Shown here piece after piece: positions 8,561 through 15,437 of a stretch of 51,651 nucleotides of DNA. The translations under genes and the position numbers were made by a program. Origin of the DNA: CAYVQE01 sp964633205 (GTDB taxonomy: Bacteria; Myxococcota; B64-G9); assembly GCA_964633205.1 (NCBI GenBank), contig CAZWFN010000029.1, positions 1 through 51,651 of the forward strand, read 5' to 3'. The notes beneath the pieces are model-generated. The model ran no database searches and had not been told where the DNA came from. It saw only the letters and a list, made by a program, of their open reading frames with translations. Position 1 is the first letter of the stretch. The number at the start of each line of letters is the position of its first letter.

Positions 8561-9328
8561 TCAGGTCAGATCGCGCCGGGAGAAGATCCAGGCCGCCAGG
8601 AACAGCAGCAGCACCAGGTAGCCGAGGCCGTAGAGGCTGGACCAGCCCACCTCGGCCCAGGCGATCGGCAGCTCGTGCACCACCCGCGGCGCCAGGTTGA
8701 ACGCGGACAGGTCGGGCAGGCCCCAGCGCAGCCCCAGCAGCAGGCCGTGGAGCAGCGGTTGATCGGTCTTGTCGGCCAGCTGGCCGATGACCGGCAGCGA
8801 GCGGCCCACCAGGAACATGCCCAGGGTGAACAGCCCGCTGAGCACCGGGCTGGTGAAGGCCGCGAAGAAAACGGCGATGCCGGCCACCAGCAGGATCTCG
8901 ATCAGGGTCAGCCACAGCGCCTGCCACAGGGCCAGGCCGGGGTAGGCGCCCTCGGCCGCCAGCAGCACCAGCAGCGCCGCGGTCATCAGCGCCACCTCCA
9001 CCAGCAGGGTCAGCGCCAGGCCCAGGTACTTGCCCAGCACGTACTGCCAGCGGCGGATGGGGCGGCTGAGCACCACGTAGAGGTTCTTGCGCCGCACCTC
9101 CTTGTGCACCTGACTGACCCCCATCAGGATGGCCAGGCCCACGCCGAAGACCGCGACGCAGAACAGCCCCCAGTCGAGCACCACCCGGCCGCGCTGGTCC
9201 AGCGACAGCTCGGCCAGCAGCAGGGCCGAGGCGATGAAGGCCAGCGCCAGCAGCAGCACCCCGAGCAGGGTGCGGTTGCGGATCGACTCGCGGAACGCGG
9301 TGTGGGCGATCGACAGCACGGCGGCCAT
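8561..9328 (-). CDS. pilI: ABC-2 type permease, PilI-like
   Basis: 255 residues with six predicted membrane segments and the ABC-2 coupling pattern (EVRRKNLYVVLSRPIRRWQYVLGKY) between segments 2 and 3. It starts 3 bases after the end of the ATPase gene, so the two form one transporter. In Myxococcus xanthus the order pilA-pilG-pilH-pilI encodes an ABC system needed for pilus assembly; the same order and strand here support the PilI name. The substrate of the transporter is not known. Confidence 0.75.
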   Translation of the reverse strand: MAAVLSIAHTAFRESIRNRTLLGVLLLALAFIASALLLAELSLDQRGRVVLDWGLFCVAVFGVGLAILMGVSQVHKEVRRKNLYVVLSRPIRRWQYVLGKYLGLALTLLVEVALMTAALLVLLAAEGAYPGLALWQALWLTLIEILLVAGIAVFFAAFTSPVLSGLFTLGMFLVGRSLPVIGQLADKTDQPLLHGLLLGLRWGLPDLSAFNLAPRVVHELPIAWAEVGWSSLYGLGYLVLLLFLAAWIFSRRDLT

Positions 9329-9331
9329 GGC

Positions 9332-10276
9332 TCAGCCCTCCTCGCCCTTCGCCAGCAGGCCGATGAACACGTCCTCCAGCGAGGCCTGGCGCCGGTGCAG
9401 CCCGCCCAGGGCGTGGCCCCGGCGCAGCAGCTCGGCCACCACCGCGTCCGGATCCTGGTCGCCGGCCAGCAGCAACAGCGTATCCGGGCCGGCCGCTCGC
9501 ATCTCGAGCGCGCGGGCGGCCAGGGCGGCGTCGTCGCGCACCTGCCGGCCGCGCACCAGCAGCTCCCAGCCGGCACCGGCCTGGGCCAGCAGCTCGCTGG
9601 TCTCGCCCTGGGCCAGCAGGCGGCCGGCGCGCAGGAAGGCCACCCGATCGCAGACCGCCTCGGCCTCGGTCAGCACGTGGGAGGAGAAGAACACCGTCTT
9701 GCCGGAGCGGCCCAGCTCGCCGATCAGCTCCTTGACCCAGCGCCGGCCGATGGGGTCCAGCCCGCCCATGGGCTCGTCCAGGATGTAGAGCTCGGGGTCG
9801 GTCAGCATGGCCTGGGCGATGCCGCAGCGCTGCAGCATGCCCTTGGAGAACTTGCGCAGCGGCCGCTTCTCGTCCGGGGCCAGCCCGACCCGCTCCAGCA
9901 GCTCGGGCACCCGGCGCGCGAGGGTGGTCCGATCGAGCCCGGCCAGCCGGCCGATGTGGCCCAGCAGCTCGGCCGGCCGCAGGTAGTCGTACAGGTCGGG
10001 CAGCTCGGGCAGGTAGGCCACCGGCCGGCGGGCCGCCGGGTCGGCCACCGGCCGGCCGAGCAGCGCGGCGCTGCCGGCGTCCGGCCGCAGCAGGCCGACC
10101 AGGATCTTGATGGCGGTGGTCTTGCCGGCGCCGTTGGGCCCCAGGAAGCCGAACACCTGGCCCGGGGCCACCTCCAGCTCGAGCCCGCGCAGCGCCGCGG
10201 TCGGCCGGCGGCGCAGCCCGGTGCGGAAGGTCTTGTGCAGCTCGGTCATGCGGATGGCCGCGGTCGTCGGCTTCAT
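9332..10276 (-). CDS. pilH: ABC transporter ATPase, PilH-like
   Basis: 314 residues. Walker A is GPNGAGKTTAIKIL, the signature region is KFSKGMLQRCGIAQAM (a non-standard LSGGQ, common in ABC-2 exporters), Walker B is LYILDEPMGGLDP, and the switch histidine is in FFSSHVL. A C-terminal domain of about 90 residues follows, as in CcmA/NatA-type ATPases. The ATG overlaps the stop of the pilG-like gene (ATGA at 10273-10276). Context and order match PilH of the M. xanthus pil cluster, where the pilGHI genes are needed for pili and social motility. Confidence 0.8.
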   Translation of the reverse strand: MKPTTAAIRMTELHKTFRTGLRRRPTAALRGLELEVAPGQVFGFLGPNGAGKTTAIKILVGLLRPDAGSAALLGRPVADPAARRPVAYLPELPDLYDYLRPAELLGHIGRLAGLDRTTLARRVPELLERVGLAPDEKRPLRKFSKGMLQRCGIAQAMLTDPELYILDEPMGGLDPIGRRWVKELIGELGRSGKTVFFSSHVLTEAEAVCDRVAFLRAGRLLAQGETSELLAQAGAGWELLVRGRQVRDDAALAARALEMRAAGPDTLLLLAGDQDPDAVVAELLRRGHALGGLHRRQASLEDVFIGLLAKGEEG

Positions 10277-11082
10277 GGCACCCTCACCAGCAGGAACAGC
10301 TCATAGGGCAAATAGGCCCAACGCGCCTGCCAGGCCTCCATCAGGTCGCGGCGGGCCGCCTCCACCCGCTCGCGCTGGCCGGGGCCGAACAGGCTGTCCA
10401 TGCGGTCGCGCATGGCCGCGGCCAGCTGCGGGTCCTCGGTGTTGACCATCAGCTCGGCCAGCACCCGGCGCGCCAGATCGCGCTGGCCGACCTTGCCCAG
10501 CAGATCGCTCAGCTTGGCCTCCAGCCACTCCGGGGCGTCCGGCTTGGCGGCCGCCTGGACGAAGTAGGGGATGGCCGCCTCGGTGTCGCCCAGCTCGTAG
10601 TACAGGTTGTAGCCGATGCGCATGGGAAAGGCGTGCTCCCCGGGGAAGCGCTGCATGCCGCGGGCCAGGATGCGGTTGGCCCGCTGGATCAGCTCGGGCG
10701 GCACGTGGTCGATCTGGCGCTTGTAGAAGACCGTGGCCATGGCGCCCCACTCGTAGGCCTTGCGGAAGTCGGGGTCGACCTCGATCAGGCTGTCGATGAA
10801 GCTGGCCAGCCAGGGCAGCTGCTGGTCGCCGAGCATGTGCTGGCCGTAGTACAGGTTGGCCCGGATGAACAGCAGGTCGGCGGCCAGGGTGTGGTAGCCC
10901 AGGTCGAGCCGGCGGATGACCGCGCCCGGCGGCACCAGCAGCACCTCCTTGAGGCTCTCGCGCTGCGGCCGCTCGCGCCCGGCCAGCTGGTAGCGCGCCC
11001 AGCCGCTGGCCAGCAGCGCGGCCAGCAACGCGGGCGCGGCCAACAGCAGGCGCATCGATCTGGGCCGGGGAGAGCTTCGCAT
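10273..11082 (-). CDS. pilG: Membrane-anchored TPR-like protein, PilG-like
   Basis: 269 residues. An N-terminal hydrophobic helix (about 10-27) anchors it. The rest is alpha-helical with TPR-like spacing (for example DLLFIRANLYYGQHM, DFRKAYEWGAMATVFY, GDTEAAIPYFVQAA). There is no enzyme motif. Its place between pilA and an ABC transporter is that of pilG in M. xanthus, so it is probably the accessory subunit of that transporter. No ribosome-binding site precedes the ATG at 11082, and a -10-like TATCAT lies only about 10 bases upstream, so the message may be leaderless. The next gene is translationally coupled. Confidence 0.68.
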   Translation of the reverse strand: MRSSPRPRSMRLLLAAPALLAALLASGWARYQLAGRERPQRESLKEVLLVPPGAVIRRLDLGYHTLAADLLFIRANLYYGQHMLGDQQLPWLASFIDSLIEVDPDFRKAYEWGAMATVFYKRQIDHVPPELIQRANRILARGMQRFPGEHAFPMRIGYNLYYELGDTEAAIPYFVQAAAKPDAPEWLEAKLSDLLGKVGQRDLARRVLAELMVNTEDPQLAAAMRDRMDSLFGPGQRERVEAARRDLMEAWQARWAYLPYELFLLVRVP

Positions 11083-11090
11083 GGGCAGGG

Positions 11091-11119
11091 ATGATATACG
11101 ACGAGGGCAGGGCTGCCAA
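11091..11119 (-). promoter_or_regulatory. Candidate sigma-70 promoter of pilG, possibly leaderless
   Basis: On the minus strand TTGGCA and TATCAT are separated by 17 bases. The -10 box ends 8 bases before the pilG ATG, so transcription would start at or next to the start codon. The -35 box lies inside the hairpin after pilA. Confidence 0.35.
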
Positions 11120-11132
11120 GCCCTGCCCTCGT
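11101..11132 (-). terminator. Perfect 14-bp hairpin after pilA
   Basis: ACGAGGGCAGGGCT and its exact complement are separated by a 4-base loop. The hairpin lies 38 bases beyond the pilA stop codon. There is no clean U-tract on the pilA side (CGTATATCAT follows), so termination may be partial, giving more pilA than pilGHI message. Confidence 0.6.
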
Positions 11133-11170
11133 GGATTGATTGCTACATTCTCAGGAGTGCGAACCGCCGG

Positions 11171-11761
11171 TTACCACTCGTCCGAGTCGTTGTCGTGCCA
11201 GACGTGACCTCCCTGGAAGGAGCTGGTCTCCGCCTGGTAGACGCCCATCTTCTGCCAGTGGGCAGGTGAGCCGTCGTCGTCGATGTCGGTCCAGGCCCGG
11301 CAGGCGAAGGTGTCGTCATCCTCCATGGGGGTAGAGGTATGGTTCTCGAACTGGTAGCAGCCGTAGACCGCCTCGGTGATGACCAGGTTGATGGCGCGCA
11401 AGGTGGAGCCGTCGCCACCGGCGTCATCCTCGAAGTGTTGGGGTGGGATGAAGTTGGATTCGCCGGTCAGGCCGCTGACTCCGCAGTCGGCGGGGCAGAC
11501 CGGCGCACCCATGGAGTCCGGCAGCACCAGCGACACGGTCACGCCGTTCTCCAGAGAGTGGGGCTTGTCGTAGTAGTCGACCGCGCCCTTGTAGCACTTG
11601 TCCAGGTTCTCGTTGACCTCGGAGGCCTTGGACTTGCGGATGTAGTCGATGAAGGCCGGGATGGCCACGGCGGCCAGGATGCCGATGATGGCCACCACGA
11701 TCATGAGCTCGATCAGGGTAAAGCCCCGCCGGCCCAACTTGTTTCTCAGCTTCAGAATCAT
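11171..11761 (-). CDS. pilA: Major type IV pilin PilA
   Basis: 196 residues. A short 13-residue leader ends in Gly13; the mature protein starts FTLIELMIVVAIIGILAAVAIPAFIDYIRKSKASE, with Glu5 and the classical hydrophobic helix. The globular domain has Cys pairs and a late acidic loop TDIDDDGSPAHW that may bind calcium. A strong AAAGGAGG ribosome-binding site precedes the ATG. It is followed on the same strand by pilG-pilH-pilI and preceded by an excellent sigma-54 promoter, as in M. xanthus. These features make it the best candidate for the main pilus subunit; the two tandem pilins at 5241-6492 are the alternatives. Confidence 0.92.
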   Translation of the reverse strand: MILKLRNKLGRRGFTLIELMIVVAIIGILAAVAIPAFIDYIRKSKASEVNENLDKCYKGAVDYYDKPHSLENGVTVSLVLPDSMGAPVCPADCGVSGLTGESNFIPPQHFEDDAGGDGSTLRAINLVITEAVYGCYQFENHTSTPMEDDDTFACRAWTDIDDDGSPAHWQKMGVYQAETSSFQGGHVWHDNDSDEW

Positions 11762-11887
11762 GGAACCTCCTTTGGTTCTCGGGTGCGCTGCCCGGGTTGG
11801 CGTCGCTGCCGGGCGATTGTGGTTCAGTTGCCAGTCGCCAGAGTATCACGAATCAGCTCCGTTCTTCCCGCGGGCCAGCGCACCTCC

Positions 11888-11931
11888 TTTCCGGTTTCTT
11901 TCCGGTTTCTTGCCGGTCTCTTTCCGGACTT
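11888..11931 (-). repeat. Four tandem 11-bp repeats in the pilA leader
   Basis: Units on the plus strand: TTTCCGGTTTC twice exactly, then TTGCCGGTCTC and TTTCCGGACTT. The 11-base period is close to one DNA helical turn. The block is transcribed, because it lies downstream of the sigma-54 promoter. Confidence 0.8.
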
Positions 11932-11981
11932 GCCCTTGTTCGCGCCGCGGCGCTGTCGTTGCTCGTTCCGGAGGGAGATCA

Positions 11982-11997
11982 AGCAAGGGCTGTGCCA
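11982..11997 (-). promoter_or_regulatory. Sigma-54 promoter of pilA
   Basis: On the minus strand the sequence TGGCACAGCCCTTGCT matches the -24/-12 consensus TGGCAC-N5-TTGCW at every defined base. It implies a pilA leader of about 210 bases. PilR-dependent sigma-54 control of pilA is established in Pseudomonas and Myxococcus. Confidence 0.85.
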
Positions 11998-12066
11998 CCT
12001 GGGCGGGATTGAATTGATGCCTGTTTACAGCCTGTTGTCTTGGCCGTCAGCCGGGGCGGGGGCGCG

Positions 12067-12085
12067 GGTGACGTTTTTGGTCACC
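12067..12085. promoter_or_regulatory. Inverted repeat, possible activator (PilR) site of pilA
   Basis: GGTGAC-N7-GTCACC, a 19-base dyad centred about 105 bases upstream of the expected pilA start. This is the usual distance and shape for an NtrC-family enhancer site. Binding by PilR is inference. Confidence 0.45.
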
Positions 12086-12183
12086 GGCCGTTGACGATTT
12101 TGGGCACCGCCGGCCGCGGCGAAGAGCTTGATCGCAATGCGGAATCGGGCCACCATGGGCTGAGCGTTCGAGGAGGCGGTCCG

Positions 12184-12651
12184 ATGAACTGTTCCAACTG
12201 TGCGGCCCCGATGCGGCTGGTGCCCGGCGGCGATCACTTCGTCTGCGACTTCTGCGGCTCCTTCCATTTTCCCGAAAAGAGCCAGGACGGGGTGCGGGTC
12301 ATCGGCGAGCCGGGCGAGCGCCCGTGCCCGGTCTGCCGCCAGCCGCTGGTGGCGGCGGTCATCGAGCGCATCCCGGTCGAGCACTGCCCGCAGTGCCGCG
12401 GGGTGCTGGCCGACCGGCGCAGCTTCAACCGCATCATCCGCCAGCTGCGCGCCCGCCACGCCGGCCCGCGGCTCGATCCGATCCCGATCGATGCGGCCGC
12501 CCGCCAGCGGCAGCTCGACTGCCCGGGCTGCGGCCAGCCGCTGGAGGTCCATCCCTACTACGGTCCGGGCAACGTGCTGCTCGACTCCTGCGGTGGCTGT
12601 GGCCTGGTCTGGCTCGACCACGGCGAGATCGCCACCATCAGCCGCTCCTGA
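12184..12651 (+). CDS. Zinc-ribbon (TFIIB-type) protein
   Basis: 155 residues; the ATG at 12184 follows CGAGGAGGCGGTCCG. Three CxxC-type knuckle pairs are visible: CSNC..CDFC (residues 3-26), CPVC..CPQC in the middle, and CPGC..CGGC with LDSCGGCGLVWLDHGEI near the end. The last is the zf-TFIIB signature of small proteins of unknown function. It probably binds two or three zinc ions. It starts the rightward operon that leads to pilD, 27 bases before the epimerase gene. Confidence 0.75.
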   Translation: MNCSNCAAPMRLVPGGDHFVCDFCGSFHFPEKSQDGVRVIGEPGERPCPVCRQPLVAAVIERIPVEHCPQCRGVLADRRSFNRIIRQLRARHAGPRLDPIPIDAAARQRQLDCPGCGQPLEVHPYYGPGNVLLDSCGGCGLVWLDHGEIATISRS

Positions 12652-12678
12652 GCGGGGCGGCGGGCACCGGGGCGCGCT

Positions 12679-13680
12679 GTGGCTGGGGGCATCCTGATCA
12701 CCGGCGGGGCGGGTTTTCTGGGCAGCGCCCTGGCCGCGGCCCTGGGCCGCGGCCAGCGGGTGGTGCTGCTCGATGCGCTGTGCCACGACCCGGTCCAGCA
12801 GCGGCGGCGGGCGGCGCTGCTGGGCGCCGAGCTGATCGAGGCCGACGTGGCCGACCGGGCCGCGCTCGAGCGGGCTCTGGACGGCTGTGCACGGGTGGTC
12901 CACCTGGCCTCGCTGGCCGGGGTGGAGCGGGTGTGCGCCGACCCGGTGGCCACCATGCGCACCCTGCTGCTGGGCAGCAGCGCGCTGCTGGACGCCTGCC
13001 GCGAGCGGCCGGGGATCGAGCGGGTGCTGCTGGTGTCGTCCAGCGAGGTCTACGGGCCGCGGGCCGACCGGCCGCCCGAGGAGGCGGTGGCCGCCCCGCT
13101 GCCGGCCGGCGAACCGCGCTGGAGCTATGCCGCGGCCAAGCTGGCCGCCGAGCACCTGGCCCTGGCCCACCAGCGCAGCGCGGGCCTGCCGGTCTGCGTG
13201 CTGCGGCCGTTCAACGTCTACGGCCCCGGCCAGCTGGGCGCCGGCGCGGTGCGCATCTTCGCCGAGCGGGCCCTGGCCGGCCGGCCGCTGGCGATCCGCG
13301 GCGACGGCCGCCAGCTGCGGGCCTGGTGCCACGTAGACGACCTGGTGGCCGGGCTGCGGGCGGCGCTGTTCGCGGAGGCGGCGGTGGGCCGGGTCTACAA
13401 CCTGGGCAACCCGGCGGCCCAGGCCACGGTGCGGGCGCTGGCCGAGCGCATCGTGGCCCTGGCCGGCTCGACCAGCCGCCTGGTCCATGTCGCCCCTCCC
13501 GCGGCCGAGGTCAGCCACCGGGTGCCCGACATCGCCCGGGCCCGGCGCGAGCTGGGCTTCGCCCCCCGGATCGAGCTGGACCGCGGGCTGCGCCACACCC
13601 TGGACTGGCTGCGCCGCGGCCGGGCCGACGCGCCGGGTCCGCCGCCGGCGGCCGGGGAGGACCCGTGCGCCCCGAGCTGA
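12679..13680 (+). CDS. NAD-dependent nucleotide-sugar epimerase/dehydratase
   Basis: 333 residues with a GTG start. The Rossmann motif is GGAGFLG near the N-terminus. The short-chain dehydrogenase triad is VSSSEVYGPRA (Ser) with WSYAAAKLAAE (Tyr-x3-Lys). FNVYGPGQ and the late RRELGFAPRIELDRGL region are typical of the extended SDR family of UDP-sugar epimerases. It makes a nucleotide sugar for a glycan; which one cannot be told. Its end overlaps the next gene by 16 bp, which suggests coupling with the glycosyltransferase. Confidence 0.85.
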   Translation: MAGGILITGGAGFLGSALAAALGRGQRVVLLDALCHDPVQQRRRAALLGAELIEADVADRAALERALDGCARVVHLASLAGVERVCADPVATMRTLLLGSSALLDACRERPGIERVLLVSSSEVYGPRADRPPEEAVAAPLPAGEPRWSYAAAKLAAEHLALAHQRSAGLPVCVLRPFNVYGPGQLGAGAVRIFAERALAGRPLAIRGDGRQLRAWCHVDDLVAGLRAALFAEAAVGRVYNLGNPAAQATVRALAERIVALAGSTSRLVHVAPPAAEVSHRVPDIARARRELGFAPRIELDRGLRHTLDWLRRGRADAPGPPPAAGEDPCAPS

Positions 13681-14375
13681 CCCTGCTGGTGCCGGCCCGC
13701 GACGAACGGGCCAACCTGGCCGCCCACCTGCCGCTGATGGCCGCGGCCGCCGGCCGCTGCACCCCGCGCTGGGAGATCCTGGTGGTCGACGACGGCAGCC
13801 GCGACCGCAGCGCCGCGCTGGTGCGCCGGCGCTCCCGGCGCGACGGCCGCATCCGGCTGCTGCAGCACCCGCGCGCGCTGGGGCCGGGGGCCGGCCTGCC
13901 GACCGGGCTGTTCTGGGCCCGCGGCCGCTGGGTGTTGTTCCTGCCGGCCGATCTGGGCTGCGAGCCGGACGGCATCGAGCGGATGTGGCGCGCCCGCCGC
14001 GGCGCCGACCTGGTCGTCGGCCTGCGCTCGGATCGGCGCGACTCGGGGCCCTGGCGCCGGCTGCTGTCGCACGGCTACATCGGCCTGGTACGGGCGCTGA
14101 GCGGCTCCGACATCCGCCAGTTCAACTACATCCAGCTGTGGCGCCGCGCCATCTTCGCCCGGCTGCCGGTCCGCGCCCGCGGCGTGTTCGTCACCGCCGA
14201 GATCATCCTGCGGGCCCAGGCCGCCGGGCTGCGGCTGGTCGAGCAGGAGCTCGTCTACCGGCCGCGGCGGCGCGGCCGGGCCACCGGCGCCAGCCCGCGG
14301 GCGCTGGCCCGCTGCGCCCTGGAGCTGGCCCGATTCTTTGCCTTGGAGCCGCAACTGCGCTTGACTGGGACCTGA
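13665..14375 (+). CDS. Family 2 glycosyltransferase (DPM1-like)
   Basis: 236 residues from a GTG at 13665 inside the end of the epimerase gene; the frame is open far upstream but only as a shadow. A GT-A fold is shown by LTLLVPARDERANL, ILVVDDGSRDRSA (nucleotide binding) and VLFLPADLGCEPDGI, which takes the place of the DxD motif. No membrane segments are seen, so it probably acts at the inner face of the membrane on a lipid carrier. With the epimerase it may form a sugar-transfer pair, perhaps for pilin or surface-glycan modification given pilD next door; this is inference. Confidence 0.8.
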   Translation: MRPELTLLVPARDERANLAAHLPLMAAAAGRCTPRWEILVVDDGSRDRSAALVRRRSRRDGRIRLLQHPRALGPGAGLPTGLFWARGRWVLFLPADLGCEPDGIERMWRARRGADLVVGLRSDRRDSGPWRRLLSHGYIGLVRALSGSDIRQFNYIQLWRRAIFARLPVRARGVFVTAEIILRAQAAGLRLVEQELVYRPRRRGRATGASPRALARCALELARFFALEPQLRLTGT

Positions 14376-14422
14376 TCGCGGGCGTCCTGAGAGCGGCGCT
14401 CCAAACATACACGGGAGGCACC

Positions 14423-15418
14423 GTGGACGGCGTGGAGCAGGTGCAATACTGGCTGTGGCAGAACCGGATCGGGGTCTCGTTCGGCCTGTTCGGGCTGGGG
14501 GCGATGGTGGGCTCCTTTCTCAACGTGGTCATCGTTCGCCTGCCCGACCCGGAGCAGTCGATCGTCAAGCCGCGCTCGCGCTGCCCGCGCTGCGCCCGGC
14601 CCATCCGCTGGTACGAGAACATCCCGCTGTTGAGCTACGCGCTGTTGCGCGGGCGCTGCCGCGGCTGCGCCCAGCCGATCGGCTGGCGCTATCCCCTGGT
14701 CGAGGCGCTGGCCGGCGGGCTGCTGGTGGCTCTGTTCTGGCAGGTCGGCCCCACCCTGGCGCTGCCGATCCACTTCGCCTTCAGCGCCGCCCTGGTGGCC
14801 ATCGCCTTCATCGACATCGACCACCGCATCATCCCCAACGAGATCAGCCTGCCGGGCATCCTGATCGGCTTCGGGTTGGCCTTTCTGGGCCGCGAGGGCT
14901 TCTGGATCGAGTCGCTGATCGGCATCGCCGCCGGCGGTGGCGGCCTGCTGCTGCTGTCGCTGAGCTACGCCCTGATCCGCGGCCGCGAGGGCATGGGCAT
15001 GGGCGATGTCAAGCTGCTGGCCATGCTGGGCGCCTGGCTGGGCTGGCGTTCGCTGCTGTTCATCGTGCTGTTCGCCTCCTTGCAGGGCGTGCTGATCACC
15101 GTGGCCATGGCCCTGGCCGGCGTCAAGCTCAAGCCGCCGCTGCCCGAGGAGTGGGAGCTGGAGGAGCAGGCGGCGGCCGGCCCGGACCCGGAGGCNNNNN
15201 NNNNNNNNNNNNNNNNNNNNNNNNNNNNNNNNNNNNNNNNNNNNNNNNNNNNNNNNNNNNNNNNNNNNNNNNNNNNNNNNNNNNNNNNNNNNNNNGAGCA
15301 GGAGGAGGACGTGGGCTTTTTCGGCGCGGCCATTCCCTTCGGTCCCTTTTTGGCCCTGGCCGCGGTGGAGTACCTGTTTTTGGGCCAGTGGTTCTTCGAT
15401 CTGATCGCCGGCCGCTGA
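14423..15418 (+). CDS. pilD: Prepilin peptidase PilD (interrupted by an assembly gap)
   Basis: GTG start at 14423 after ACGGGAGGCACC. The cytoplasmic domain carries two CxxC pairs (Cys54/57 and Cys79/82) that bind zinc. The two catalytic aspartates are in AFIDIDHRIIPNEI and in GMGMGDVKLLAMLGAW (GxGD). Eight or so hydrophobic segments match the family. It cuts leaders from all the prepilins in this window and N-methylates them. A run of 100 N (15196-15295) falls in a charged linker before the last membrane segments, where family members are normally continuous. The frame is retained across the gap only by the length of the filler, so the true length is unknown. Confidence 0.9.
   Translation: MDGVEQVQYWLWQNRIGVSFGLFGLGAMVGSFLNVVIVRLPDPEQSIVKPRSRCPRCARPIRWYENIPLLSYALLRGRCRGCAQPIGWRYPLVEALAGGLLVALFWQVGPTLALPIHFAFSAALVAIAFIDIDHRIIPNEISLPGILIGFGLAFLGREGFWIESLIGIAAGGGGLLLLSLSYALIRGREGMGMGDVKLLAMLGAWLGWRSLLFIVLFASLQGVLITVAMALAGVKLKPPLPEEWELEEQAAAGPDPEXXXXXXXXXXXXXXXXXXXXXXXXXXXXXXXXXXEQEEDVGFFGAAIPFGPFLALAAVEYLFLGQWFFDLIAGR
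15196..15295. other. Assembly gap (100 N)
   Basis: Exactly 100 undetermined bases inside pilD, probably a scaffold filler of arbitrary size. The flanks on both sides encode glutamate-rich sequence (GAGGAGxx repeats), which may have stopped the assembly. Confidence 0.98.
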
Positions 15419-15437
15419 GCCGCGAACGGAGGCCGCC

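Larger units (their letters stand above)
11762..12183. promoter_or_regulatory. Intergenic control region between pilA and the zinc-ribbon gene
   Basis: 422 bases between divergent genes. It holds, reading towards pilA, a 19-base inverted repeat (12067-12085), a sigma-54 promoter (11982-11997) and four 11-base tandem repeats (11888-11931) within a long pilA leader. No gene was found in it. A promoter for the rightward genes was not identified. Confidence 0.7.

Noticed and set aside
6893..10306. Long Gln- and Arg-rich plus-strand frames opposite the DUF2723, pilI and pilH genes
   Set aside because: They are low-complexity shadows. The minus-strand genes have clear motifs and coupling.
11888..11931. 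CRISPR or transposon end
   Set aside because: The unit is only 11 bases, without spacers, inverted ends or a nearby nuclease or transposase.
12025..13596. Minus-strand frame of 523 codons opposite the zinc-ribbon and epimerase genes
   Set aside because: It has no motif and is explained by codon bias of the plus-strand genes.
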